Below are positions 25,008 to 34,193 of a stretch of DNA of 64,000 nucleotides, piece after piece (position 1 is the first letter of the stretch; each line of letters opens with the position of its first letter). The DNA is taken from assembly GCF_026191635.1 (NCBI RefSeq), contig NZ_JAKRRW010000022.1, forward strand, positions 25,306 through 89,305, read 5' to 3'. The DNA is from Photobacterium obscurum (GTDB lineage: Bacteria; Pseudomonadota; Gammaproteobacteria; Enterobacterales; Vibrionaceae). The notes beneath the pieces are model-generated. The model did no database searches. It was not told the DNA's origin and saw only the letters and a program-made list of their open reading frames with translations. The translations under genes and the position numbers were made by a program.

Positions 25008-26063
25008 TTATTTACGATTTTTAATCGCTTCGGCCAGCATATCAAGCATTGTTACTGTGTCATCCCAGTTCACACAAGGATCAGTAATGGACTGACCGTA
25101 AACGAGTTCATTCTCTTTTCCTGGAATTACGGATTGGTTGCCTTCTTCAATAAAGCTCTCGGCCATAATACCAGCAATATGGGTGCTGCCACCTTTAATC
25201 TGGTCGCAAATATCAGCAGCAACATCAAGTTGGCGTTTGTGTTCTTTCTGGCAGTTACCATGGCTGAAGTCGACAACGAGGCGTGGCGGCAGGTCGAAAG
25301 AGGCGAGTGTTTCACAAGATGCTGAAATATCTTCCTGATGGTAGTTCGGCATTTTTCCGCCGCGTAAAATGACGTGGCCATATGGGTTACCGGAAGTACG
25401 GTAGATAGTCATTTCGCCTGTTTTCGCCGGCGAGCAGAATACATGGGACTCACGCGTGGCTCGGATTGCATCGACAGCAATCTTTATGTTGCCATCAGTA
25501 CCATTTTTGAAACCGACAGGGCAGGAAAGGGCAGAAGCCATTTCACGGTGGATCTGTGATTCTGTGGTACGTGCGCCGATAGCACCCCAAGAAATAAGAT
25601 CAGCCAAATACTGGCCCGTGATCATGTCAAGAAACTCAGTGGCAGTTGGCATACCCAGCTTATTGATATCAACCAGCAGCTTGCGCGCGGTGTGAAGGCC
25701 TGTTACCAGATCAAGGCTACCATCGAGGTGAGGATCAGAGACGAGCCCTTTCCAGCCAACAACAGTACGAGGTTTTTCAAAGTAGGTACGCATAACAATA
25801 CAAAGTTCGTCTTTGTATTTGTCTTTGATGCTGACTAGGCGCTGGGCATAGTCAAGAGCTGCTTCAGGATCGTGTACCGAGCAAGGGCCAACAATAACAA
25901 GAAGTCGGGAATCTTCTCCCGTTAATATCGCTTCAACCTGACGGCGAGAGTTCGCAACATGCTCAGCGATTTCGTCGGTGAGCGGGTAAGCGGCTTCAAC
26001 GTCTGCGGGGGTTGGCATTAACCCAAGGCTAACGGTGCGGAGTTCATCTGTTTTCATTGGCAT
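25008..26063 (-). CDS. aroH: 3-deoxy-7-phosphoheptulonate (DAHP) synthase, AroH-like
   Basis: A 351-residue class I DAHP synthase. It joins PEP and erythrose 4-phosphate in the first step of the shikimate pathway, in the cytoplasm. Family motifs include GPCSVHDP, YFEKPRTVVGWKGL, GARTTESQ, GFKNGTDG, and DFSHGNCQK. Among the E. coli isozymes the resemblance is greatest to the tryptophan-sensitive AroH: TDELRT at the start, PTATEFLDMITGQ, IYRTSGNPYGH and IAGIMAESF. Feedback specificity is inferred from this resemblance only. No clear TrpR operator or leader peptide was found upstream. A second possible start lies two codons downstream. Confidence 0.92.
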   Translation of the reverse strand: MPMKTDELRTVSLGLMPTPADVEAAYPLTDEIAEHVANSRRQVEAILTGEDSRLLVIVGPCSVHDPEAALDYAQRLVSIKDKYKDELCIVMRTYFEKPRTVVGWKGLVSDPHLDGSLDLVTGLHTARKLLVDINKLGMPTATEFLDMITGQYLADLISWGAIGARTTESQIHREMASALSCPVGFKNGTDGNIKIAVDAIRATRESHVFCSPAKTGEMTIYRTSGNPYGHVILRGGKMPNYHQEDISASCETLASFDLPPRLVVDFSHGNCQKEHKRQLDVAADICDQIKGGSTHIAGIMAESFIEEGNQSVIPGKENELVYGQSITDPCVNWDDTVTMLDMLAEAIKNRK

Positions 26064-26572
26064 AATACGTTTGCCTATCTCGGTATATCAAAAAATAACG
26101 ACGCGTAAAGATAGCCCAAAAGACCGCAGGAATAAACCAAACTTGTGATATGTCTTGGGTTTTTCTTAAGATTCCTACGCTTTGTTAAGCATAGATGATG
26201 CAAAGATAAACAATCGTTATACGTTGTTGATTGCAAAATAGCGTAATGGCTGACTCATCGAGCGGGATTCAGCTTGGTATCATAATGAATGTGATGATTT
26301 GTCGATTGTATGCATTAATTTTAAGTAATTTTTCATTCTGCGATTTTTTCTCTTGCCTCTATAACAATGAGTCAGTAATGTCATTATCAATGCCGGGAGT
26401 TTGGTAACAACCACTTAGGTCTGGTTGTCTGCTGAGTTTTTATTGCCGATTTGAATGGTGCGTTAGTTATTTGTGTGTATTTTCATTCAATATTTGGTGT
26501 TTGAGTCGGTGACTTGCCGTTGGTCGTGATAACTTCCCGTTTTTTACCGTAATTTTGTTGTAGTGGTGCCTT
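26064..26572. other. Divergent spacer between DAHP synthase and the PEP-synthase-like gene
   Basis: About 500 bp without a supported gene. It contains a small hairpin (ACAACCA at 26407-26413 with TGGTTGT at 26422-26428). Upstream of aroH there is also an imperfect pairing of CCCAAGAC with GTCTTTTGGG on the minus strand. I looked for a Trp- or Phe-rich leader peptide there; the only Phe-rich frame has no start codon. Confidence 0.35.
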
Positions 26573-27463
26573 ATGACAGACAAATCTCAATCTGGTTTAC
26601 AGTTCTCAGAAATTTTGAAAGATCCCTCATTACTTGAAAAGCAGGAGTTGGCTATCGGCTTGGTTTCTATGGATGATTTGGTTAGGACTGCCGTTGGAGT
26701 TCACCCGTATGCGGTTGCAGAGCCGGACAAGCTAACAGAGTCGCAGCAACAAGCTGTTCTTGCTCGTGTGGGCGATAATGAAATTCCTGCAGAATGGTAT
26801 GTAACGACACTGACGAAGATCTTAGTCAGTGCAGCGCAGAAAGCTCAAGGTAAGCCACTGCGAGTGAGGCTTTCTGGGGGGGATTCACATCGCCGAAATG
26901 ATTTGCTGGGTAGTGAATTGGAAGCGGCAGAAGTGAATCCGTTGATTGGGCTTCGCGGCGTTTCTCGCTTTGCGGATAAAGCGCATCGCAAAAGTTTCGA
27001 TCTGGAGTGCGAGATCATCAAGCGGGCGCGTAATGCTGAAGGTATGACCAACATTGAACTGGTTATACCGTTTGTAAGGACATTTAGCGAAGCGGCGACA
27101 GTGATTGACTTGTTAGCTGAGCAAGGGCTTTGTCGAGGCGCGCAAGGGCTAAAAGTGCATTTAATGTGTGAGCTGCCAGCGAATGCATTGATGGCAGAAA
27201 AATTCCTACCGTACTTTGATGGGCTGGTGGTCGATGTCGATCAGCTAGGCCAGTTTGCATTGGGTTTGGATCAAGAGCATCCGTCTCTCAACTATCTGCA
27301 TGATGATCAGAATGAATCGGTTTTACTTCTCGTGCGACAAGCTCTTAAAGCTGCTGAAAGCACAGGCAAGATTTGCGAGATCGTCAGCCACTATATTCAG
27401 CAGGCACCTAAGTTGCAAAAATGGTTGCTTGAGCATGACGTTAAAACAGTGATCAGCCAATAA
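26573..27463 (+). CDS. Stand-alone PEP synthase C-terminal-like domain protein, active site altered
   Basis: A 296-residue protein whose residues about 105-296 match the C-terminal PEP/pyruvate-binding TIM barrel of phosphoenolpyruvate synthase (PpsA). Shared segments include NPLIGLRGVSRF, FDLECEIIKRAR, TNIELVIPFVRTF, LMCELPANALMAE and ALGLDQ. Full PpsA is about 790 residues with ATP-grasp and phosphohistidine domains; both are absent here. Key positions differ: GSNDMTQ of PpsA is DVDQLGQ here, and GICGQGPSDH around the catalytic Cys is KICEIVSHYI. It is therefore unlikely to make PEP by the normal mechanism and may bind PEP or regulate another enzyme (inference). The first 100 residues are not recognised. 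Monocistronic, with a good terminator. Confidence 0.75.
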   Translation: MTDKSQSGLQFSEILKDPSLLEKQELAIGLVSMDDLVRTAVGVHPYAVAEPDKLTESQQQAVLARVGDNEIPAEWYVTTLTKILVSAAQKAQGKPLRVRLSGGDSHRRNDLLGSELEAAEVNPLIGLRGVSRFADKAHRKSFDLECEIIKRARNAEGMTNIELVIPFVRTFSEAATVIDLLAEQGLCRGAQGLKVHLMCELPANALMAEKFLPYFDGLVVDVDQLGQFALGLDQEHPSLNYLHDDQNESVLLLVRQALKAAESTGKICEIVSHYIQQAPKLQKWLLEHDVKTVISQ

Positions 27464-27490
27464 GACTTATCTGTAGTGGAACTGCAATAA

Positions 27491-27520
27491 AAAACCGGCG
27501 CTATCGTTGCCGGTTTTTTT
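27491..27520 (+). terminator. Rho-independent terminator after the PEP-synthase-like gene
   Basis: AAAACCGGC (27491-27499) pairs with GCCGGTTTT (27509-27517), followed by more T. It can also act for the convergent acyltransferase gene. Confidence 0.88.
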
Positions 27521-27549
27521 TGCACATTATCTGGCGACTAAGATTATCC

Positions 27550-28572
27550 TTAGCGTAATAACACGCTTTTCAGTGGTGTTCTTTCGATGAGAGATACCAA
27601 GCCGAGTGAGATAAAGAAACTCAGTGGCACCATTGTCAGATCTTTTAATACGCCTTCAAAGCCGAACATACCTGCAAGGTTCATAAGGTATATGATGACA
27701 AGTAGATGGCAAAGATAGAGGCCAAGTATCTTTTGGCTCCACATGAACGTTAGTGGTCGATTGCCAAACTCTGGTTTTGCTGCAAGAAGGAAGAACAGGC
27801 CTGCGGCCCAAAATGGTGTACCGATTAGGAAGTCATGATTCATAAACGGAACATCAGAGGCCATTAGGCTCTTAGCTTCAAATAAGTGAAGTACCATTCC
27901 GAATAGCATGACGGCTGTGGCTTTGTTCGTCGCTACTTGTAGGTTGCGTCTGCGCGCTTCAAAACCAATTGCAATCATTAGTGTGCTGAAGAACGGACCG
28001 TTTCGGGTGAAAATCGGTGATTCCAAACCAAATATTGGCTGATAGCTACCCGCCATTAAACCATAGAGATACAAAGCGACAGCGACTGGAACAATCAGCT
28101 TCTGTTGTTTTAAGGCACAAAGCAGACCAATCACTACTATTCCGCACAACAAACCCGGGATGTACCAAAGGTGAACGAGGCCACCTTCAAAGAGAGTGTT
28201 GAGTGGGTTCGTTAGCAGGAAATCCCAATAGCCTGTGCGTTCAGCAAGGTAGCCTTTTTCCATCACAATACGGAGGTTAAATGGCACCAGTAAGTACACT
28301 ACGCTCCAGGCGGCCCAGACTTTGATTAACGGCAGGCTATAGCGTGTGATGGTGTCATTAGTTGCTGAAGTTAGGCGCGGCATAATGAAGTAGCCTGCGA
28401 GTATAAAAAACAGCGGTACGCCAAAGCGGCCGAGTTGATTTAGCAACATCCCCAGCCAGGGTTGTTCATCGAAGAGGGGAGTGTTGGCAAAAGGTTTGGC
28501 ATGAATGATGATAACGGCGAACAGGGCTAGCAGGCGACCCCATTCAAAACTGGCAATACGGTTGTTGTTCAT
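27550..28572 (-). CDS. Membrane acyltransferase, acyltransferase-3 family
   Basis: A 340-residue integral membrane protein with about ten hydrophobic segments. It starts MNNNRIASFEWGRLLALFAVIIIHA, where the Glu/Arg and the HA of the first helix match the acyltransferase-3 (OafA/WecH) family; FGVPLFFILAGYF is a second family motif. Such enzymes O-acetylate or acylate surface sugars. The substrate cannot be told, and no polysaccharide genes are adjacent. The frame is open 53 codons upstream, but the start at 28572 is where the family usually begins. Confidence 0.83.
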   Translation of the reverse strand: MNNNRIASFEWGRLLALFAVIIIHAKPFANTPLFDEQPWLGMLLNQLGRFGVPLFFILAGYFIMPRLTSATNDTITRYSLPLIKVWAAWSVVYLLVPFNLRIVMEKGYLAERTGYWDFLLTNPLNTLFEGGLVHLWYIPGLLCGIVVIGLLCALKQQKLIVPVAVALYLYGLMAGSYQPIFGLESPIFTRNGPFFSTLMIAIGFEARRRNLQVATNKATAVMLFGMVLHLFEAKSLMASDVPFMNHDFLIGTPFWAAGLFFLLAAKPEFGNRPLTFMWSQKILGLYLCHLLVIIYLMNLAGMFGFEGVLKDLTMVPLSFFISLGLVSLIERTPLKSVLLR

Positions 28573-28828
28573 ATAGTTAAATTTCAGCCTGAGGAAAGAG
28601 ACACTACGTCTGACTGAGTCAGAATCTATCAGTAGAGTTGGTTTTATTAACTGGTTTGAATCAAGAAATAGGCCAATGAAAATTGATATTTTTTGAAGCG
28701 TGAACAATATCCCATTCGTTTGAAAGCACAAAAGAACAGGATATTTTTGCCGCTTATGAGGCGTGGAGGATGTATTTGCTAGTTAGTAGTGCTCGATGCA
28801 TAAAGCTGTGTAACTGTTTCGCTAGCGC

Positions 28829-30304
28829 TTACGAAGAGCAACTGACTTCGAGCTCTTTGCCCCATTGTGGAGGTAAGTCGGCGAAATGTTCATATTCAGG
28901 ATGTTCGTCATAAGGGGTTGCCAGTACGCATAGCAGTTGATCAACGACAATGAAATCCCCCTGTTCCGCTGATTCTATGGCTTGTTGGGCAAGATAGTTC
29001 CTAAGGATGTATTTCGGGTTAGACTTCTTCATTAGCTCGAGTCGTTCCTCATCAGCAACCTTTTCCGCATCGAGTCGCTTGGCATAGCCTTGTAGCCACA
29101 AGGTTAGCCCCTTAGTGCAGCTAAATAACGGCTTAAACTGATCGGTGCTGGTCGCTAATTGCTCTTTGGGAACGGAAGAGAGCGTCCGGAAGAAAAGGGT
29201 GTAATCGACAGCCTGACTCTTCAGCAGTTCAAACATGTCTGTAAACAGTTGCGAGTCTTGTTCGAGCTTTTCGGCTAAGCCAAGCTTATTGCGCATGTTG
29301 ATGCTGTACTGCTGTTGTAGCAAAGGTTGGTAGCTGTTTAGTGCCTCATCAATTTGTGGTTTATTAATTAACGGGGATAAGGCATAAGCCAGTGCATAGA
29401 GGTTCCATAACCCGATTGATGGTTGTTGATTGAACGCATACCGACCGGAATAATCGGAATGGTTACAAATAAACCCAGGGTTGTAGTCATCAATAAAACC
29501 GTAGGGGCCATAATCGAATGTCAGTCCGAGTACAGACATATTATCAGTATTCATTACCCCATGGGCAAAACCGATGGCTTGCCAGTCGGCAATCATTGTT
29601 GCGGTAAGGCTAACGATACGAGAAAGCATTGCACCATAGCGGTTTGATTCTGGAGTGCTCAGAAGATCCGGGAAATGGTGCTTGATCAGATAATCGGCCA
29701 GCAGTTTTAGTTCACTGTGCTGGTTGGTATAAAATAAATATTCAAAATTACCAAACCTTAGGTGGCTTTCAGCGACGCGAATAAGGGTAGCACCGCGCTC
29801 AATGCGTTCGCGGTAAACTGGCGTTGAACTGCTTAGCACGGCAAGGGCGTGGGTCGTTTTAATCCCAAGACCGTGCATCGCCGCACTGGCAAGGTATTCG
29901 CGAATACTGGATCGGAGCACGGCACGTCCGTCGCCTTGGCGAGAGTAGGGGGTTAACCCAGAACCTTTCAAGTGAATATCCCACTTTTTGCCTTCTGATG
30001 TCAGCACTTCACCCATTAGTAAGCCACGTCCGTCACCGAGATCTGGATTGTATTGTCCGAACTGATGGCCGGTGTATTTCATGGCAATTGGAGAGAAGCC
30101 GACTAACTCTTCGTTTCCTGTAAACAGGTTAATAAAATATTCAGAACATGCTTCGATTGGGTTTAGCTCAAGCAGGTCGCAGATCTGTGGATTGACGCTC
30201 ACAAGAAAGGGATCGGCAAGGGGCTGCGGGGTCACCCGGGTACCGAAAGTGGCAGGGAGTTCACTATAGGTATTATTGAAAATCAGTTCCGAGAGAGTAC
30301 GCAT
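28829..30304 (-). CDS. selO: Protein AMPylase SelO (YdiU)
   Basis: A 491-residue pseudokinase of the SelO family, which transfers AMP from ATP to Ser, Thr or Tyr of proteins and has a role in redox control in E. coli. Motifs seen are GHQFGQYNPDLGDGRG, WDIHLKGSGLTPYSR, GDGRAVLRSSIREYL, GFAHGVMNTDNMS and TFDYGPYGFIDDY. The length is usual for proteobacterial SelO. The C-terminus ends ELEVSCSS; some SelO proteins end with a selenocysteine or cysteine near here, and the Cys at the third-last position fits that. Monocistronic, starting with MRTLSELIF. Confidence 0.93.
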   Translation of the reverse strand: MRTLSELIFNNTYSELPATFGTRVTPQPLADPFLVSVNPQICDLLELNPIEACSEYFINLFTGNEELVGFSPIAMKYTGHQFGQYNPDLGDGRGLLMGEVLTSEGKKWDIHLKGSGLTPYSRQGDGRAVLRSSIREYLASAAMHGLGIKTTHALAVLSSSTPVYRERIERGATLIRVAESHLRFGNFEYLFYTNQHSELKLLADYLIKHHFPDLLSTPESNRYGAMLSRIVSLTATMIADWQAIGFAHGVMNTDNMSVLGLTFDYGPYGFIDDYNPGFICNHSDYSGRYAFNQQPSIGLWNLYALAYALSPLINKPQIDEALNSYQPLLQQQYSINMRNKLGLAEKLEQDSQLFTDMFELLKSQAVDYTLFFRTLSSVPKEQLATSTDQFKPLFSCTKGLTLWLQGYAKRLDAEKVADEERLELMKKSNPKYILRNYLAQQAIESAEQGDFIVVDQLLCVLATPYDEHPEYEHFADLPPQWGKELEVSCSS

Positions 30305-30384
30305 GAGTTAGCCTGTTATACACGCTGAATAATACTGTCAGGGTAACAAGTTATCAGTCAGTAACAAGACACAGAAAGTAGGGT

Positions 30385-30416
30385 TATAGCCAAGTGAGTG
30401 GAGTCACTTGGCTATA
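30385..30416. repeat. 32-bp palindromic intergenic repeat, copy B
   Basis: A 13-bp perfect stem: TATAGCCAAGTGA (30385-30397) with TCACTTGGCTATA (30404-30416). There is no T run, so it is a poor terminator. It shares AGTCACTTGG-TATA with the element at 50661. It lies between the cra stop and the selO start. Confidence 0.65.
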
Positions 30417-30434
30417 TATTAAGAATAGTCCGCC

Positions 30435-31421
30435 TTACCCTCTTTGATGAAGTTGGCGTGGAATCACTTCAACTCCCGTACGGTAGCGCCCCGCTGCGGC
30501 ATTTAACGCCAATTCCAGTGCATTCTCTGCGATAAGCTCAAATTGCTGCGGCAGAGACTGAATTTTTATTGGTAGGAAGTCGAGTAGTCGGTTATCACCA
30601 AAAGTGGCAAGGTTTATCTTGGACATCAGCTCAGGATGGGCGAGCAGGCAGTCTAGGATCCCCTCAAATAAGGTGTATGAGGTGGCAATAATCGCATCGG
30701 GAATATTGTCTTCGTCGATCCATTGCTGCATCAGTTGTTGGCCTTGCTGCTGGCTAAAGTGGTCACCATAGCTGGTTAGTACTTCTATATCCTTACCTTC
30801 GTTTTTAATCGCAGAGCGGAAGCCCTGCTCACGCTCTTTGGAGACGCCAAGCTCGGGGACCGCACCGATCAATCCAATGCTGTTTATATGCTTGGTAAAG
30901 AGTGCCTTGGTTAACTCATAAGCACCCTCGAGATTTTCACTGATCACACAAGCGAATGTTTCATCGTCCAAAGCTCGGTCAATAGCGATAACAGGGACGC
31001 CACTGTTTTGAATTTTTTTATAGAAATCATTGTCAGCGGTTAGGGCGCTGGCAACCAATAAAGCATCGATGCGGCGGCTGAGAAGGTTATCCGCGACTTT
31101 CATTTCTGTTTCGATATCATCATCCGAACAGGAAATGATGAGCTGATAGCCGGCTTTGCGAGCATCTCGCTCAAGTAGTTTTGCCAGCTTGGCGTAACTG
31201 GTATTTTCAAGATCGGGAATAATTAAGCCAAATGAGCGGCTGCTGCCTGCGCGTAGTGAAGTAGCGGCATGGTCTGGACGAAAATTGTACTCGTTCACCA
31301 CAGCCATGACTTTTTGCTGCGTTTTCTCGCTGATTCGGTATTTGCTTGCTTTGCCGTTGATAACATAGCTGGCAGTGGTTCGGGATACGCCGGCAAGTTT
31401 TGCTACTTCATCTAACTTCAT
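30435..31421 (-). CDS. cra: Cra (FruR), LacI-family catabolite repressor/activator
   Basis: A 328-residue LacI/GalR regulator. It begins MKLDEVAKLAGVSRTTASYVINGKA, nearly the same as E. coli Cra, followed by LRAGSSRSFGLIIPDLENTSYAKLA and TFGDNRLLDFL. Cra controls flow between glycolysis and gluconeogenesis and responds to fructose 1-phosphate. No fruBKA genes lie beside it in this window. The gene is alone, 130 bp after an unknown gene on the same strand. Confidence 0.93.
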   Translation of the reverse strand: MKLDEVAKLAGVSRTTASYVINGKASKYRISEKTQQKVMAVVNEYNFRPDHAATSLRAGSSRSFGLIIPDLENTSYAKLAKLLERDARKAGYQLIISCSDDDIETEMKVADNLLSRRIDALLVASALTADNDFYKKIQNSGVPVIAIDRALDDETFACVISENLEGAYELTKALFTKHINSIGLIGAVPELGVSKEREQGFRSAIKNEGKDIEVLTSYGDHFSQQQGQQLMQQWIDEDNIPDAIIATSYTLFEGILDCLLAHPELMSKINLATFGDNRLLDFLPIKIQSLPQQFELIAENALELALNAAAGRYRTGVEVIPRQLHQRG

Positions 31422-31551
31422 GTCAGTATTTTTACCTCATCACAGAAGATCTCGCTAGGAGTCATTGCCATTCTAGCTGAAACCTTTCAGCTTGTCAGCT
31501 CGAAGGTGTTTGGTAAACCTCAAGCATTACGTAAGGGGACGATGAAAACAC

Positions 31552-32895
31552 TCAGGTGATCGGTTCGATATCAACGATTTTGGAGCGGTTCATAATGATC
31601 TTCCAGCGGCGGATGCGCACTGTTTTATCTTCGTCCGTTTCTCGGGTGATCAGGTTAATCAGATGGCGTTTTTCGACCGATTCTTTCGATACCTGTCCGT
31701 CTTTCAACTGGTAGATTTTTTGCGAGCCTTTTTCCATCAACTTGGTGATCATACGCAGGTCAAGCATGATAGATTCGCGGGTTTGCTCATAGCCCGTCAA
31801 AAACTTGGTGGTCGACATTCGAGTGGTGCTTTTATAATGCAGAATCGTCTCTTCACGCTGTGAGACTTTGTGTTTTCTTACCTGCTTAATCTCATCGTCC
31901 AGCTTGCTGTAGCTAACATACTCTAACCACTCGAGTTGGCGGCCAATGAGGCGGTTAGAGTTGGCATCAGAAAATTGTTTGCGCCATTTCGGCTTGCCTT
32001 TACGCACCCAGCGCCAAAGCATCGTTTTAAGATCATCTTTGAACACTTCACGGGCAGCATAGATGAATGACAGCACTAGAATAAAGGAGGCGGTAATATC
32101 CCCCAGGACACCACGGGCCTTGATGAGCATTAATGTTACAAAGATCATCACAAAGCCTGCTGCAAAGCCAGTCACTATTTTGCGAGTATTTTTACCAAGC
32201 TCGATAGTTTTTTCTTTCATTGTGACCGGGTATTCGATCAAGCGCCGCAACAGTCGCATCTTATTGGACATGCGGGTTTGATCCTGTGTTGCTTTGGGGG
32301 AGTTGTACTTATTCTCTAACCGGTGCTGAGACTCTTTTTCACAAATTGTGAGCAGCAGTGCCTTAATCTCACTGTAATCATTTCCGCGGGGCAGGTGAGC
32401 AATCAGAGAAAGGCAGCGTTGCTCGGTAAACCACGAAAGATAGTTATCAATATTCTCGTAGTATTTATGTAGTTTTTTATCACTCGGAACGTTACGTCGT
32501 AACCTTTTTAAAATACGTACTGCAAGTTGGGCAACTTCCTCAACCTCTTCCAGTGTCCGTTCTTGTTTGTCTTCAAGTAACTGCTGGGTTGTTTTCTCCA
32601 ACGCCAGGGAATATTGATAAGCATATAAACTTAGACTTAGACGGTATTGTTCGATAGAGAGCTTGCCTCGGCTGGCCAGGCGACTATGGACAAGAGGAAG
32701 GTGGTTAACGTCACTGTAATAGGTTCGCTTACCTAAAATAGCGTTATGGTAAAAATCGTCTTCAGAGATGATATTGGCATTGAGCCCTAATTCACCGGGG
32801 ACAAAAATGTAGAGATCAAGCTGTCGATTGGTTGTTTCTTGAATGACATGAGAAATTTTGACTTTATGTCCGTCTTTTTTGTCAACAGTGATCAC
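31552..32895 (-). CDS. Membrane protein of unknown function, 447 residues
   Basis: I do not recognise this family. The frame starts with GTG (read MITVDKKDG). The first 220 residues are soluble and helix-rich (ALEKTTQQLLEDKQERTLEEV and RILKRLRRN). Two hydrophobic helices follow at about residues 240-260 (VTGFAAGFVMIFVTLMLI) and 268-285 (DITASFILVLSFIYAA). A basic linker (RWVRKGKPKWRKQ) and a soluble C-terminal domain of about 140 residues come next. The likely topology is a helical hairpin in the membrane with both large domains on the cytoplasmic side. It shares its strand with cra but the gap is 130 bp. Confidence 0.7.
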   Translation of the reverse strand: MITVDKKDGHKVKISHVIQETTNRQLDLYIFVPGELGLNANIISEDDFYHNAILGKRTYYSDVNHLPLVHSRLASRGKLSIEQYRLSLSLYAYQYSLALEKTTQQLLEDKQERTLEEVEEVAQLAVRILKRLRRNVPSDKKLHKYYENIDNYLSWFTEQRCLSLIAHLPRGNDYSEIKALLLTICEKESQHRLENKYNSPKATQDQTRMSNKMRLLRRLIEYPVTMKEKTIELGKNTRKIVTGFAAGFVMIFVTLMLIKARGVLGDITASFILVLSFIYAAREVFKDDLKTMLWRWVRKGKPKWRKQFSDANSNRLIGRQLEWLEYVSYSKLDDEIKQVRKHKVSQREETILHYKSTTRMSTTKFLTGYEQTRESIMLDLRMITKLMEKGSQKIYQLKDGQVSKESVEKRHLINLITRETDEDKTVRIRRWKIIMNRSKIVDIEPIT

Positions 32896-33219
32896 TATGT
32901 TTCTATACCTCTGGCCTAAATAGTCTGAAGATAACCGATATGCTCGCGGTGCTTATCAAGCTCTTATGAGAAAAATGCTGATGTTAGAACTAATTTTAGA
33001 TGAATTAACAATTTATTAGCAGCGTTAATCGAGAATAATTGCTTTGATAGGCGAAAAAGCAGCCAAATTAATCAAGATAGGTCAGGCGAGTTGCATCAAC
33101 ATCACGTATAATGCGCGACCTAAAGTATAAGATGATAGCGGTTACCGCGTTTTCTGTTGTTGTGACAGCAGGCAAGCGGCGTAATGATCGTTTTTATTTA
33201 CCCAGAGAGTGTCGAATAA
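32896..33219. other. Divergent spacer between the unknown membrane protein and cvfB
   Basis: About 320 bp. TATAAT at about 33107-33112 is a good -10 box for cvfB, but the -35 box is unclear. No other feature was recognised. Confidence 0.4.
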
Positions 33220-34059
33220 ATGATTAAAGTAGGACAATACAACACATTAGAGGTCGTCAAGCAGGTAGATTTTGGCGTTTTCCTTGATGGTGGTGAAGAC
33301 TTTGGCAATATCCTGTTGCCGAAATCCTCTGTTCCGGCAGGCACTGAACTGGGAGATAAAATTAAAGTCTTCATTTACTTCGATTCAGAAGATGATGTGA
33401 TTGCGACAACAGAACAGCCACTCGCGCAAGTGGGCGATTTTGCTTTGCTGCGTGTTGTGGGCATCTGTGGCATTGGTGCATTCGTTGACTGGGGGCTAAG
33501 TAAAGACCTGCTGGTACCGTTTAGCGAGCAACGCCGTCGCCTGGAAGTTGGTCAAGACATCATGGTACGCGTATATACAGATAAAGCCTCTGGCCGTATC
33601 GTGGGTTCAACGAAATTTAACCGCTTTCTGGATAAAACCCCGGCGAACTATAAAGTTGGCCAGGAAGTGCAGGTGATGATTGCTGAAGTGACCGATCTTG
33701 GCTACAAGGCGGTGATTGAAGAAGAGCATTGGGGCCTGATTTTCAAAACAGAATCATTCGGTAAGCTGTTCCCGGGTAAGAAGCTGAAGGCTTACATCAA
33801 AGAGATCCGCCCTGATGGTAAGATCAACCTGTCGCTACAAAAAGCGGGTCGTGGCAAGGTTGATGATTTGGCTGATAAAATCCTGACCACGCTAGAGCGC
33901 AAAGGCGGTTTCGTTCCGTTAAGCGACAAGTCTTCACCGGAAGCAATTTTTAAAGAATTCCGTACCAGTAAAGCAACATTCAAGAAGACAATCGGCGGAC
34001 TGTATAAAAAAGGTTTGATTGTTATTGAGCGAGAAGGTATCAGGCTCAACGATAACTAA
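33220..34059 (+). CDS. CvfB family S1-like RNA-binding protein
   Basis: A 279-residue protein with three S1-type OB folds in a row (from about residues 3, 68 and 150, each with a glycine-rich GVFLDGG / GAFVDWG / GYKAVIE strand) and a C-terminal winged helix (about 220-279, GFVPLSDKSSPEAIFKEF). This is the CvfB/YitL architecture. CvfB binds RNA and affects virulence gene expression in Staphylococcus; the role in Vibrionaceae is not established. Own promoter and own terminator. Confidence 0.9.
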   Translation: MIKVGQYNTLEVVKQVDFGVFLDGGEDFGNILLPKSSVPAGTELGDKIKVFIYFDSEDDVIATTEQPLAQVGDFALLRVVGICGIGAFVDWGLSKDLLVPFSEQRRRLEVGQDIMVRVYTDKASGRIVGSTKFNRFLDKTPANYKVGQEVQVMIAEVTDLGYKAVIEEEHWGLIFKTESFGKLFPGKKLKAYIKEIRPDGKINLSLQKAGRGKVDDLADKILTTLERKGGFVPLSDKSSPEAIFKEFRTSKATFKKTIGGLYKKGLIVIEREGIRLNDN

Positions 34060-34070
34060 GAAGAAATAAT

Positions 34071-34096
34071 AAGCCGGTGATTTTCACCGGCTTTTT
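34071..34096 (+). terminator. Rho-independent terminator after cvfB
   Basis: AAGCCGGTGA (34071-34080) pairs with TCACCGGCTT (34084-34093), then T run. Confidence 0.92.
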
Positions 34097-34193
34097 TGTG
34101 ACCGCTAGCATATCGTACTAACGCATATAAGTGTATGTTTACAGAGTTTGTATCCAACTGGGTATGATTTCTCCCTATAAACAAGGACATAAT

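Noticed and set aside
26064..26220. Trp/Phe leader peptide and attenuator before DAHP synthase
   Set aside because: The Phe-rich frame lacks a start codon, and the hairpins are weak and without a T run.
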